Assembly: GCF_036250675.1 (NCBI RefSeq)
Contig: NZ_CP109592.1
Span: forward strand, 4,774,001 to 4,838,000
Direction: 5' to 3'
DNA: 64,000 bases
Source: Streptomyces sp. NBC_01689
GTDB taxonomy: Bacteria > Actinomycetota > Actinomycetes > Streptomycetales > Streptomycetaceae
The position numbers and the translations under genes were made by a program. How positions within the stretch are numbered: the stretch's first letter is position 1; each line of letters begins with the position of its first letter. This document shows positions 15,993 to 24,701 of the stretch, piece by piece. A model generated the notes under the pieces. The model did not search any database. It was given only the letters and a program-made list of their open reading frames with translations, and was not told the DNA's origin.

Positions 15993-16618
15993 AGAAGCAT
16001 TCTGTCCGAACGATCGGCATCACGCTCACCATTCTCTCCCTCGCCGGCTGCAGCGCGGGCAACGGAGATTCAGGAAAAGCAAAAGGGAGTTCGAAAGTGG
16101 ATATGCAGGGAGTGGCGAACGAGGCCGACAAACTGATTCAACGGACTCTCTCGGCAGTGAAACCCTCCATCGAGTGGACTCACGACACCTCAGATCACGG
16201 CAGTTGCGACGGCGCATCCAGTGGGTACGGGGATGTCACTCGCCGCGCAGTCGTGATGACGAAGGTTTCGGAGGCGAGGAGGGGGGCTCTCATCGGCGTG
16301 ATTGAGCGCTACTGGAAGCGGGACGGCCATGAAATCACCGATGTCAACCCGGACAGGGAATTCCCTGAGGTGTACGCGGAGACCAGTGACGGACTACTGA
16401 AGATGAGCTTGATCGTCGGCGGGGAGGGACAGTTCTTTCTTGACGTCCAGACCGCTTGCGTCAAGAAATCAGACGTTGCCGCACCATCAACGCAAGTAAA
16501 TGGCCACAGCTACTACGGCAAAGCGATCCCCCGCCCCAACGTGAACGACGCCTTCTGGTCTTCCACCGGTCCGATCGCACCCTCGACAGCAACACCCTCG
16601 GCGCCGCCGAGCTCGTGA
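15989..16618 (+). CDS. Lipoprotein coupled to the DUF1023 hydrolase
   Basis: A 209-residue exported lipoprotein. A basic N-terminus and hydrophobic core are followed by the lipobox LAGC at about residues 18-21, so the mature protein starts with the modified cysteine. The mature part has two more cysteines, one in GSCDGASSGYGD and one in VQTACVKK, which may form a disulfide, and a Pro/Ser/Thr-rich end. The ATG overlaps the hydrolase stop codon as ATGA, implying coupled translation. No family is recognised, but similar lipoproteins follow DUF1023 genes in other streptomycetes, as I recall. It may be the membrane-bound partner, target or immunity factor of the hydrolase; that is inference. Confidence 0.75.
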   Translation: MKKHSVRTIGITLTILSLAGCSAGNGDSGKAKGSSKVDMQGVANEADKLIQRTLSAVKPSIEWTHDTSDHGSCDGASSGYGDVTRRAVVMTKVSEARRGALIGVIERYWKRDGHEITDVNPDREFPEVYAETSDGLLKMSLIVGGEGQFFLDVQTACVKKSDVAAPSTQVNGHSYYGKAIPRPNVNDAFWSSTGPIAPSTATPSAPPSS

Positions 16619-16913
16619 GGGCCGCTGACAGAACTGCGGTTCAGCGACACGGACTTCGACGGAACCCTGTCGGCCGGAGCTCAGGCGGACGCGACGGCAG
16701 TCCGGCCTGCCGGGCTCAGTGCGAGATCGCGCCGTGAACTCAGAGCCGTCGAGGACGGTCGAATCCCGTGAGCCGCGCTCTCCGAAGCCGCCTCCCACCC
16801 GGCCGACCGGGCTGGTGGGTCCTTCCGCAGCACGAACGGCCTTGTGGTCCCCGAGGGTCAGGGAGCGTCGGGGTCCGAGCATCGTTTCTCAACCGTAGGT
16901 ACGGGAGCGGTAC
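16619..16913. other. Spacer at the right side of the accessory stretch
   Basis: No gene is supported. The lipoprotein frame is followed by a short uninterrupted read-through frame (LTELRFSDTDFDGTL) with no start and no recognised family. The GC content returns to the core level across this stretch, so it may contain the right junction of the accessory block. I found no copy of the tRNA-Pro 3' end here. Confidence 0.4.
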
Positions 16914-19010
16914 TTGTGGTGGGTGCGGTGTGGAACCACGCCTCCCCGTGCGGCACTCTTCTTTCTTGTGGGGAGTCTTCCGTACCAGGGTCCGTCGTCC
17001 GAGAACGTCGCGCACATGGTGGTGGCCGGGGACGACGCGCTCGCGCACCGGCTCGCCGCTGAGCTGCGGGGGGTGTACGGCGAGCGGGTGACGCTCGTCG
17101 TGCCGCCCGCGCAGCGGCGCGTGCGGCCGCCGGTGGTGGGGCGGGCCCGGGGCTCGACCCTCTTCGACCGGGTCTCCGCGGCGGTGAACCGGGCCGCCGG
17201 GAACGGAGACGGGCCGCCGGGCCGGGTGAGCGAACCTCCCGGCTCCGAGCGGGTGCTGGAGGCCACCGAACTCACCGAGACCGTGCTCGCCGAGGCGGGT
17301 GTCGAGCGGGCCGCCGCCCTCGCGCTCGTCCATGACGACGACGAGACCAACATCCGCGCCGCGCTCACCGCGCGCCGGCTCAATCCGCGGCTGCGGCTCG
17401 TCATCCGGCTCTACAACCGGCGGCTCGGCGAGCACATCAAGGAACTCCTCGACCAGGCCTCGGCGTTGGCCACCGCCGGGATCGACGACGGCCAGGGCGA
17501 CGGTGGCGGTGACCGGGGTGACGGGAGCACCGGCGGGTTCGACGCGTCGACCACCGTGCTGTCCGACGCCGACACCGCCGCGCCCGCGCTCGCCGCGACC
17601 GCCGTCGCCGGCACCAGCAAGGTCGTCCAGACGGACGGGCTGATGCTGCGAGCCGTGGAACGGCCCCCGCCCGGCCCCGGCGAGGTCGCCGACCCCGGCC
17701 TGTGCACGCTCGCGCTGCTGTCCGCCACCACCAACGACCCGGCCGGGGCGGACGGTTCGGAGAGCAGCGGCCCGCAGGGGCCCCGGCTGCTGCCCGACGA
17801 ACGGGCGGTGGCCGCCGCCACCGGGCGCGGGACCGTCGTCCTGGAGACCGTCTCGTACACGGGACCCGTGGTGTCCGGCGGGCGCAGCGTGCCGCCGTTC
17901 GCGTCGCTGCTGTCGCGGCGGCTGCGCTGGTCGTTCGCCGGGCTGGTGGCGTGTGTGATCGGGCTGGCGGTCGCCTCGATGGCCGTCACCCGCGAGCCCC
18001 CGCTCCGCGCGACCTATCTGACCCTGCTCGACCTCTTCGCCATCAACAACCCCGCCATCGGCGAACCGGCCGGGCGGCAGGTCCTCCAGCTCTTCTCCGG
18101 GCTGGTCGGGTTGCTGCTGCTTCCCGTGCTGCTCGCCGCCGTCCTGGAGGCGCTGGGTACGTTCCGGAGCGGGTCCGCCCTGCGCAAGCCGCCGCGGGGG
18201 CTGTCCGGGCATGTGGTGCTGCTCGGGGTCGGCAAGATCGGTACACGGGTGCTGGCGCGCCTGCGGGAGCTGAACATTCCCGTGGTGTGCGTGGAGGCCG
18301 ACCCCGAGGCGCGGGGACTCGCGCTGGCCCGGCGGCTGCGGGTGCCGGTGGTGCTGGGGGATGTGACCCAGGAAGGTGTGCTGGAGGCCGCGAAGATCCA
18401 CCGGGCGCACGCGTTGCTCGCGCTGACCAGCGCGGACACGACGAACCTGGAGGCGGCGCTGTACGCCCGTACGGTGCGGCCCGATCTGCGGGTGGTGCTG
18501 CGGCTGTACGACGACGACTTCGCGACCGCCGTGTACCGGACCCTGCGGGCCGCGCATCCGCAGGCGCTCACCCGGAGCCGCAGCGTTTCGCATCTCACCG
18601 CGCCCGCGTTCGCCGGGGCGATGATGGGGCGGCAGATCCTCGGGGCGATCCCGGTCGAACGGCGGGTGTTGCTGTTCGCCGCCATCCAGGTGGGCGGGCA
18701 CGCGCAGTTGGAGGGGCGGACTGTGGGGGACGCCTTCCGGGCCGGGGCGTGGCGGGTGCTCGCGCTGGAGACGGGAGTGGGCCGGCGGGGGGATTCCCCG
18801 GGCGGCGGGGGGAGCGGGGGCGCGGCTTCCGGGCGGGCGCCCAGCGGGGCGGGTTCCGGGCGGGCGCCCAGCGGGCTGGTCTGGGATCTTCCCTCCTCCT
18901 ATGTGCTGCGGGCGGAGGACCGGGTGGTGCTGGCGGCCACGCGCCGTGGGCTGGCGGAGTTGCTGGGGCGGCGGGGGCGCGAGCGGGAGCCGGAGCGGGC
19001 CGAGCCGTAG
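16914..19010 (+). CDS. NAD-binding (TrkA-N/RCK) ion-channel-type membrane protein
   Basis: About 698 residues. Two Rossmann-type RCK modules flank a membrane part: an N-terminal one starting VVAGDDALAHRLAAEL and a C-terminal one at about 433 (HVVLLGVGKIGTRVLARL), each followed by acidic nucleotide-contact segments. Transmembrane helices lie near residues 340-358 and 391-412. The loop between them (LTLLDLFAINNPAIGE) lacks the TVGYG potassium filter, so ion selectivity is uncertain. Near residues 635-660 a Gly/Ser-rich linker contains a duplicated SGRAPSG unit. The start is unclear: TTG 16914 follows GGGAG, but GTG or ATG codons up to 17014 are possible. The role is probably regulated cation flux controlled by nucleotide binding. 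Confidence 0.75.
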   Translation: MWWVRCGTTPPRAALFFLVGSLPYQGPSSENVAHMVVAGDDALAHRLAAELRGVYGERVTLVVPPAQRRVRPPVVGRARGSTLFDRVSAAVNRAAGNGDGPPGRVSEPPGSERVLEATELTETVLAEAGVERAAALALVHDDDETNIRAALTARRLNPRLRLVIRLYNRRLGEHIKELLDQASALATAGIDDGQGDGGGDRGDGSTGGFDASTTVLSDADTAAPALAATAVAGTSKVVQTDGLMLRAVERPPPGPGEVADPGLCTLALLSATTNDPAGADGSESSGPQGPRLLPDERAVAAATGRGTVVLETVSYTGPVVSGGRSVPPFASLLSRRLRWSFAGLVACVIGLAVASMAVTREPPLRATYLTLLDLFAINNPAIGEPAGRQVLQLFSGLVGLLLLPVLLAAVLEALGTFRSGSALRKPPRGLSGHVVLLGVGKIGTRVLARLRELNIPVVCVEADPEARGLALARRLRVPVVLGDVTQEGVLEAAKIHRAHALLALTSADTTNLEAALYARTVRPDLRVVLRLYDDDFATAVYRTLRAAHPQALTRSRSVSHLTAPAFAGAMMGRQILGAIPVERRVLLFAAIQVGGHAQLEGRTVGDAFRAGAWRVLALETGVGRRGDSPGGGGSGGAASGRAPSGAGSGRAPSGLVWDLPSSYVLRAEDRVVLAATRRGLAELLGRRGREREPERAEP

Positions 19011-19120
19011 CCCTCCGGGCGGGGGGCGGGGCGGAGTGAGGGGCGGGGCTCAGAGGGCGGGTTGTGGGGGTGGGCGTCCCCGTCTTTCGCCCCCGCCGCC
19101 CCTACCCGTCCCATCCTCCT

Positions 19121-19340
19121 GGGGCTTCGCCCCAGACCCCACCGGGGCTTCGCCCCCGGGCCCCACAGGGCTTCGCCCCAGCCTTCGCCGGGGCTCCGCC
19201 CCTGGACCCCAGGAGGCCGGGGCTCCGGCCCTGAACTCGGGGGGCCTGGGCTTCCGCCCTGAACCCCGGGAAGCCGGGACTCCCGCCCTCAACCCCGGGA
19301 AGCCTCGGCTCCGGCCCTGACCCCCGGGGCGTGCCACCCC
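19121..19340. repeat. Cluster of GGGGCTTCGCCCC-type palindromes
   Basis: GGGGCTTCGCCCC occurs at 19121 and 19144, followed by variants with one or two changes at about 19167 and 19190, and by a longer drifting series of CCGGGG...CTCCGGCCCTGA units to about 19340. Each copy is a small hairpin, so the region resembles the REP-like spacers seen in many Streptomyces genomes. It fills most of the gap between the RCK gene and the peptidase. Confidence 0.85.
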
Positions 19341-19565
19341 GTGGGAGTGGGCCTCGTAGACACGTCGGTAGGGACGGGCCGGGACGGCTGCCGGGAGGAA
19401 CACGTCGATGGCGCCAGGCCGTTAGGGACGTCTGCGGCGGGGCAGGCCCGCGCCGAGGCGCCCCGGGGCGTCGGGGCGCCCCTAGTCACCGGCCCGCCCC
19501 TCGTCACCGCATCCCCGCAGCCACCTCCGTCGTCCTCGTCACCTCATCCCGACCGTCACCCTCTT

Positions 19566-19660
19566 CACCACCGGAGACCCCCGTCACCACCGGAGACCCC
19601 GGCTCACCACCGGAGTCACCCGCCACCGCCCGAGGCACCCGCCACCACCGGAGACCCCCG
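19566..19660. repeat. Degenerate repeats of CACCACCGGAGACCCC
   Basis: Four or so near-copies, some shortened, separated by 5 to 40 bases, near the 3' end of the leftward peptidase gene. No coding frame is supported in this spacer. Confidence 0.75.
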
Positions 19661-19707
19661 TCCCCCAGGTAACCGCCGGAGGCACCGGTCCCTGCCGGAC
19701 GCGCTCC

Positions 19708-21549
19708 TCAGGCCGGAAGGTGATTCTTCGCGAAGGTCAGTTCCAGCTGGACCTGCTTGATGCGTTCGTCGACGACCAGGGAGCCGTGGCCCGCGTCGTA
19801 GCGGTAGACCTCGTGGACGGCTCCCCGGGCGGCGAGGCGGTCGACGTAGTTCTCGACCTGGCGGATGGGACAGCGGGGGTCGTTCACGCCGGCGGAGATG
19901 TAGACGGGGGCCTTGACGGCGTCCACGTACGTCAGGGGCGAGGACGCCTCGAAACGCTCGGGGACCTCCTCCGGAGTGCCGCCCAGCAGCGTGCGGTCCA
20001 TGGCCTTCAGCGCCTCCATCTCGTCGTGGTACGCCGTGACGTAGTCCGCGACCGGGACCGCGGCGATGCCGAGGGTCCAGGCGTCCGGCTGGGTGCCCAG
20101 GCCCAGCAGGGTGAGATAGCCGCCCCAGGAACCACCGGTGAGGATCAGGCGCTCGGGGTCGGCGAGTCCGGACGTCACCGCCCACTCACGGACCGCCGCG
20201 ATGTCCTCCAGCTCGATGAGCCCGACCCGGTGCTTGAGGGCGTCCGTCCACTCCCGTCCGTACCCGGTCGAACCCCGGTAGTTGACGCGCACCACCGCGT
20301 ACCCGTGGTCCACCCACGCCGCCGGGCCGGCCGCGAACGCGTCGCTGTCGTGCCAGGTCGGGCCGCCGTGGATGTCGAAGACGGTCGGCAGCGGTCCCGT
20401 CGCCCACGCCGGTTTCTGGACCAGGGCGTGGACCCTGCCGCCGGGGCCCTCCACCCAGACGTCCTCCACGGGGACCGAGCCCGGGGACTTCAGACCGGGC
20501 GGATCGAGGATGACCCCGCCACTCGTCGAGCGGACGGACGACGGCTCGGCCGCCGACGACCACAGGTACTCCACGCTGCCGTCGGGGCGGGCCGTCGCCC
20601 CGGACACCGTGCCCGCGGGGGTGGGCACGCGGAGCAGCTCGCCGGTCGCCGGCTCGTAGCGCCACAGCTCGCTGCGGGCCTCGAAACCGTGCACGATCAG
20701 CAGCGCCGAACCGTCCGGATACCATTCGGCACCCACGTCGCCGGGCAGGTCGAGGGAGAGGTCGGTCTCCTCGCCGGTCGCGACGTCCCACACCATCGGC
20801 TCCCAACGGCCGCGCCGCTGATGGCCGATGAGCAGCCGGGTGTCCCCGTCGACCGGGGCGAATCCCAGCACCTCGAGGCCCAGCTCGACCGTGCCGCCCT
20901 TGGTGTCGTCGAGCTCCGCGACCGTCGTGCCGTCCGGGCGCAGCACGCGCAGCGACGAGTGCATCGCGTCGCCGTGCTCGGTGTGCTCCACGGCGATCAG
21001 GGAGCCGTCGTGGGAGAGGTCGCCGACACCGGCCGACTCCCGGTGGCGGTAGATCTCCACGGGGTCCTCGCCGGACCGGACCAGGTGGATCGTCGACCCG
21101 TCCTCGTCCGTCGAGCGGCCCACGACCGCCGTGCGCCCGTCCCGGCCGATGGCGAGCCCCCCGGGGTACGAGGGCTCCAGGCCCGGTGCCGCCGGCTCGT
21201 CCACGCCCCCGGGACCGGCGGCGGAAGCGTCGGGCGCGGCGAAACGCTGCCGGCGCCAGATGCCGAACTCGTCGCCGTCCTTGTCGTCGAACCACCAGAT
21301 CCATGCGCCGTCCGGGGAGAGCACCCCGTCCGTCGTACCGTTCGCCCGGTCCGTGACCTGGCGCTGCTCGCCCGTATCGCGGTCCCACGCGTACAGCTCG
21401 TACGTCCCGGTCGCGTTGGAGACGAACAGCGAGCGGTGCGGGGCGTCCTCCGCCCAGTCCGGCAGCGACACCCTCGGTGCCCTGAAGCGCTTCTCCCAGT
21501 CGGGCATGGCCGCCTGCTGCTGCTCGACGGACCCGTTGCTCTCAGTCAT
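19708..21549 (-). CDS. S9 family prolyl oligopeptidase-type peptidase
   Basis: A 613-residue cytoplasmic serine peptidase without a signal peptide. An N-terminal propeller (about residues 30-350) contains repeated DGxW and GxR blades such as LSPDGAWIWWF. The C-terminal alpha/beta hydrolase domain carries the triad: S474 in GGSWGG, D557 in GVNDPRCP and H588 in DAGHGSLV. The family cleaves short peptides, often after proline or as acyl-aminoacyl peptidase. I placed the start at ATG 21549 because the propeller begins just after it and the upstream frame overlaps the promoter of the divergent SURF1 gene. Confidence 0.92.
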   Translation of the reverse strand: MTESNGSVEQQQAAMPDWEKRFRAPRVSLPDWAEDAPHRSLFVSNATGTYELYAWDRDTGEQRQVTDRANGTTDGVLSPDGAWIWWFDDKDGDEFGIWRRQRFAAPDASAAGPGGVDEPAAPGLEPSYPGGLAIGRDGRTAVVGRSTDEDGSTIHLVRSGEDPVEIYRHRESAGVGDLSHDGSLIAVEHTEHGDAMHSSLRVLRPDGTTVAELDDTKGGTVELGLEVLGFAPVDGDTRLLIGHQRRGRWEPMVWDVATGEETDLSLDLPGDVGAEWYPDGSALLIVHGFEARSELWRYEPATGELLRVPTPAGTVSGATARPDGSVEYLWSSAAEPSSVRSTSGGVILDPPGLKSPGSVPVEDVWVEGPGGRVHALVQKPAWATGPLPTVFDIHGGPTWHDSDAFAAGPAAWVDHGYAVVRVNYRGSTGYGREWTDALKHRVGLIELEDIAAVREWAVTSGLADPERLILTGGSWGGYLTLLGLGTQPDAWTLGIAAVPVADYVTAYHDEMEALKAMDRTLLGGTPEEVPERFEASSPLTYVDAVKAPVYISAGVNDPRCPIRQVENYVDRLAARGAVHEVYRYDAGHGSLVVDERIKQVQLELTFAKNHLPA

Positions 21550-21647
21550 GGCCCCATAGTGCCTGGCCCGCCCGTCCTCGCGCCGCCGAGGCCCCCAGCC
21601 TGTGGACAACTCCGGGACCCCGAGCCCGGCCGCGCGCGGCGGCACCG

Positions 21648-21653
21648 TACCTT
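21648..21653 (+). promoter_or_regulatory. Putative leaderless -10 box (TACCTT) of the SURF1 gene
   Basis: TACCTT ends seven bases before the GTG at 21661, with no ribosome-binding site between. Confidence 0.45.
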
Positions 21654-21660
21654 TGAAGTC

Positions 21661-22521
21661 GTGTACCGGTTCCTGCTGACGCCCCGCTGGTGGGGGATCA
21701 ACGTCTTCGTGCTGTTGGCCATCCCCTTCTGCATCTTCATGGGGTCGTGGCAGTTGAGCCGGTTCGAGGACCGGGTCCAGGACCAGCGCGACGCCGGTGA
21801 GCAGGCCGCGGCGGCCCGGACGGACCCGGCCAGGCCGCTGCGCGAACTGCTGCCCGTCGACAAGGACACGTCCGGCAAGCAGGCCGTCGCCACCGGCCGG
21901 TACGGCAGGCAGCTGCTGGTGCCGGGCCGCGAACTGAACGGCAGCCACGGGTTCTACGTGCTCACGCTGCTGCGCACCGAGGGCGGCCAGGCGCTGCCCG
22001 TCGTCCGGGGCTGGCTGCCCGGTACCGCGGACCCGGCGAAGGCGCCCGCCGCGCCGGCCGGCGAGGTGACCGTCACGGGCGCGCTGCAGGTCTCGGAGAG
22101 CCCGGGTTCCGACGGGGTGAGCGCCGCCGGCGGCCTTCCCGCCGGACAGACCGGCGCGATCAGCTCCGCGTCGCTGGTGAACCTGGTGCCGTACAAGGTC
22201 TACGACGCCTGGATCACCCTCGCGAAGGCCGACAGCGGGATGACGGCGGTGCCCGCGACCGCCCCGCAGGGCACCGGCCTCGACCTGAAGGCGTTCCAGA
22301 ACCTCGGCTACACCGGCGAGTGGTTCGTCTTCGCGGGCTTCGTGGTCTTCATGTGGTTCCGGCTGCTGCGCCGCGAGGCGGAGTTCGCGCGGGACGCCGA
22401 GCTGGGTCTGATCCCCTCGGAGGGGACCGACGGAGGCGCGGATCAGGAACGGAACGGGACCCCGGAGGGGGACCCGGACGGGCGTGCGGTGCGGGATCCC
22501 GCCCAGAGCCCCGTTCCGTAG
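21661..22521 (+). CDS. SURF1 family cytochrome-oxidase assembly protein
   Basis: A 286-residue protein with the SURF1 plan: an N-terminal transmembrane helix (about residues 12-30, with FCIFMGSWQLSRFEDR right after it), an extracytoplasmic domain with the family strand VVRGWLPG near residue 118, and a second helix near 222-238 (FVFAGFVVFMWFRLLRREAEF). A charged cytoplasmic tail follows. SURF1 proteins help insert heme a into the aa3-type oxidase. The GTG start at 21661 places the first helix at the N-terminus as expected. It is divergent from the S9 peptidase. Confidence 0.92.
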   Translation: MYRFLLTPRWWGINVFVLLAIPFCIFMGSWQLSRFEDRVQDQRDAGEQAAAARTDPARPLRELLPVDKDTSGKQAVATGRYGRQLLVPGRELNGSHGFYVLTLLRTEGGQALPVVRGWLPGTADPAKAPAAPAGEVTVTGALQVSESPGSDGVSAAGGLPAGQTGAISSASLVNLVPYKVYDAWITLAKADSGMTAVPATAPQGTGLDLKAFQNLGYTGEWFVFAGFVVFMWFRLLRREAEFARDAELGLIPSEGTDGGADQERNGTPEGDPDGRAVRDPAQSPVP

Positions 22522-22535
22522 GGCCTCGGAGACCG

Positions 22536-22552
22536 CTCCGGGCGGCCCGGAG
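22536..22552. terminator. Hairpin between the convergent SURF1 and anti-sigma-like genes
   Basis: CTCCGGG, loop CGG, CCCGGAG: a perfect seven-pair hairpin 15 bases after the SURF1 stop codon. Confidence 0.5.
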
Positions 22553-22636
22553 TCCGTTCCGCAGGCGCTCGGGAACCGCCCCGTGGACGCCCGGCGCCCG
22601 GCCCCGGGGACGTCCGTGTCCCGGGGTCGCCCGTGC

Positions 22637-23767
22637 TCAGGACGCGGCCAGAATCCCCGTCCGGTACACCGTGCCCGCGCAGGCGCCGGTCACCGTCGCC
22701 GAGGTGCTCGCGCCCGTGTCCGTCGCGTAGGAGACGGTGACACTGCCGTCGGCCACGCCGTCCTCCCTGAGGAGCTGGGCCGAGGTGCCCGTACCGCCGG
22801 TGTCCGTGCCGGTGCCGCCGACCGTGGTGGCGCCCTCCGTGGAGCTGGGATCCGGCGAGGGATCGCCTCCGCCGGTGGTCGGACAGGTCTCCGACGGCAC
22901 CCAGGCGAACTTCACGACGTACGAGACGCTCGGCTGCAGCACCAGCGAGGCGACCCCCGTGGACGGGTCGGGCAGGCCGGTGGCCGCGTCGCCGGCGACA
23001 TGCGTCACCACGCTGATCTTGGACGAGTCGGCCGCGCCCTGGGCCAGGGTGCTGACGGCACCCGCGCCGCTGACGGTGCAGCTGATGCCGGAGGCGTTCG
23101 AGACGCTGAAGGAGCCGTAGACCGCACCGGCCGCGTCCGGGACGCCGACGGTGCCGGTGGCACTGAGCTGCGCCCCCGTACAGGGGGGCGCGGGGGGTGC
23201 CGAGGCCGACGGATCGGGGCCTCCGGTGGCCGCCCCGGTGCTCGCGTCCTTGTTCTTGTCGGGTGCTCCCGTCGGGTCCTTCTTGTCGTGGCCCTTGGAG
23301 GTGCCGGAGCCGCCGCCCGCGGTGCTCTCGCCGCCGTCCGGGTTCTTGCCCTGGCCCGCGCCGCCCTGTGCCTGCGAGCTGTTGCCCGCGATGGAGGGGT
23401 CGGCGTTCGAACCGGACGCGTTCGAGACGTGGATCAGGGCCGGGACGGCCGTGCCGATGAAGAGCGCGGCGGCGGCCATGCCCACGAGGGCCTGGCGCTT
23501 GCGGGCCCGCCGGGCCGGCACCGCGCGGCGCAGATGCTCCAGCGTGCCGTCGGTGGGTTCGATCTCCTCGACCGCCTGGTGCAGCAGCCGGCGCAGTGCC
23601 AGTTCGTCCGGGGCGAGCGCTTCGGTGCCCAGGTCGGCCGTGCCCGGTTCGCCGGGCTGTCCGTCGGGGCCGTGGTTCACAGTTCCGTTCCCAGCGTGCG
23701 ATTGCGTGTGCTCGTGCTCCGGATGCCGTTCCCCGTCACGGCGCCGCCCGTTCTCGTTCTCGCTCAT
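22637..23767 (-). CDS. Membrane protein co-transcribed with an ECF sigma factor (likely anti-sigma)
   Basis: A 376-residue protein. A charged, His-rich N-terminus is followed at about residues 50-80 by a helical stretch (ALAPDELALRRLLHQAVEEIEP), a single transmembrane helix at about 95-113 and a long extracytoplasmic part rich in Ser, Gly, Asp and Pro. The outer domain has cysteines suited to disulfides (APPCTGAQL, SGISCTVSG, PSETCP, TGACAG). Its ATG overlaps the stop codon of the upstream sigma-factor gene as ATGA, so the two are translationally coupled. This layout, cytoplasmic helix, one helix through the membrane, outer sensor, is that of anti-sigma factors, although no zinc-type HxxxCxxC motif is seen. 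The role is inferred from context. Confidence 0.75.
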   Translation of the reverse strand: MSENENGRRRDGERHPEHEHTQSHAGNGTVNHGPDGQPGEPGTADLGTEALAPDELALRRLLHQAVEEIEPTDGTLEHLRRAVPARRARKRQALVGMAAAALFIGTAVPALIHVSNASGSNADPSIAGNSSQAQGGAGQGKNPDGGESTAGGGSGTSKGHDKKDPTGAPDKNKDASTGAATGGPDPSASAPPAPPCTGAQLSATGTVGVPDAAGAVYGSFSVSNASGISCTVSGAGAVSTLAQGAADSSKISVVTHVAGDAATGLPDPSTGVASLVLQPSVSYVVKFAWVPSETCPTTGGGDPSPDPSSTEGATTVGGTGTDTGGTGTSAQLLREDGVADGSVTVSYATDTGASTSATVTGACAGTVYRTGILAAS

Positions 23768-24435
23768 GCCGGGGTCTCCATGGCCACCCGGAGCGCCGCG
23801 ATTCCGCGCGAGCCGTACGCCTTGACCGAGCCGAGCGATATGCCGAGGGTCTCGGCCACCTGGGCCTCGGTCATGTCCGCGAAGTAGCGCAGCACCAGGA
23901 CCTCGCGCTGGCGGCGCTGCAGGCCCTTCATCGCCTTCTTCAGCGCGTCGCGCTCCAGCAGGTCGTACGCGCCCTCCTCGGCGCTCGCCATGTCGGGCAT
24001 CGGCTTCGAGAGGAGCTTGAGGCCGAGGATGCGCCGGCGGAGGGCGGACCGCGAGAGGTTGACGACGGTCTGCCGCAGGTAGGCGAGCGTCTTCTCCGGG
24101 TCACGGACGCGCTTGCGCGCCGAGTGCACCCGGATGAAGGCCTCCTGGACGACGTCCTCGCAGGAGGCCGTGTCGTCGAGCAGGAGCGCCGCGAGACCCA
24201 GGAGCGACCGGTAGTGGGCGCGGTAGGTCTCGGTCAGATGGTCGACCGTCGTGCCTGCGGCCGTGCTGCTGTCCTCAGCGCCGTCGCGCTGGCTCGGTAT
24301 GCGGGCGGGCCGCGCTGCGGGCATGGGCGCGATCACCGGCATGCCGCCGGGCGCGCCGGGGCTGCGGAGTCGGCGGGGTGGACGCAGGGCCGCGCCCCTC
24401 GTCTGTACCGCGGTGAATTCGAGTACCTCTGCCAC
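23764..24435 (-). CDS. SigE-family ECF RNA polymerase sigma factor
   Basis: A 223-residue sigma-70 family factor. After an unusual Pro/Arg-rich leader of about 60 residues comes region 2 (about 65-130: YRAHYRSLLGLAALLLDDTASCEDVVQEAFIR), a linker, and region 4 (about 165-215: LQRRQREVLVLRYFADMTEAQVAETLGISLGSVKAYGSRGIAALR). The GTG at 24435 is used here; starts further in, near the end of the leader, are possible. It is followed by its membrane partner. The 24436-24701 stretch upstream should carry its promoter, possibly autoregulated; I could not recognise -35/-10 boxes. Confidence 0.9.
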   Translation of the reverse strand: MAEVLEFTAVQTRGAALRPPRRLRSPGAPGGMPVIAPMPAARPARIPSQRDGAEDSSTAAGTTVDHLTETYRAHYRSLLGLAALLLDDTASCEDVVQEAFIRVHSARKRVRDPEKTLAYLRQTVVNLSRSALRRRILGLKLLSKPMPDMASAEEGAYDLLERDALKKAMKGLQRRQREVLVLRYFADMTEAQVAETLGISLGSVKAYGSRGIAALRVAMETPA

Positions 24436-24701
24436 GCCAGTTGGACACGCGTCCCCCCGTCAGGGTTGTACGCGACGGGCATCACATTCGCCTCGGCCAT
24501 CACTTCGGCCGAAACCCCCACCCGTGCGCGCATCGCGGCACCCGCTCTCGCGCACTCCGCCACGCCCACCGGAACACATGCCGACGCGCCCGACAGCGCG
24601 CCTGAAAGTGCACTGAAAGCCCTCATGCGTTAAAGCTCATCCCCTATGCCCCATGTGCCCTGCCGCCCCCGGACCACCCGCGCAGGGCTACCGCAAAGAC
24701 G

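Noticed and set aside
16740..16775. T-arm-like GGTCGAATCCCG near the end of the accessory stretch, as a possible second attachment site
   Set aside because: It matches tRNA T loops only in about ten bases, the stem pairing is imperfect, and it does not match the tRNA-Pro 3' end of this window.
19720..21650. Rightward frame through the S9 peptidase gene up to SURF1
   Set aside because: The frame is continuous with SURF1 only because of high GC; the SURF1 N-terminal membrane helix begins at 21661, and the upstream part is antisense to catalytic motifs of the peptidase.
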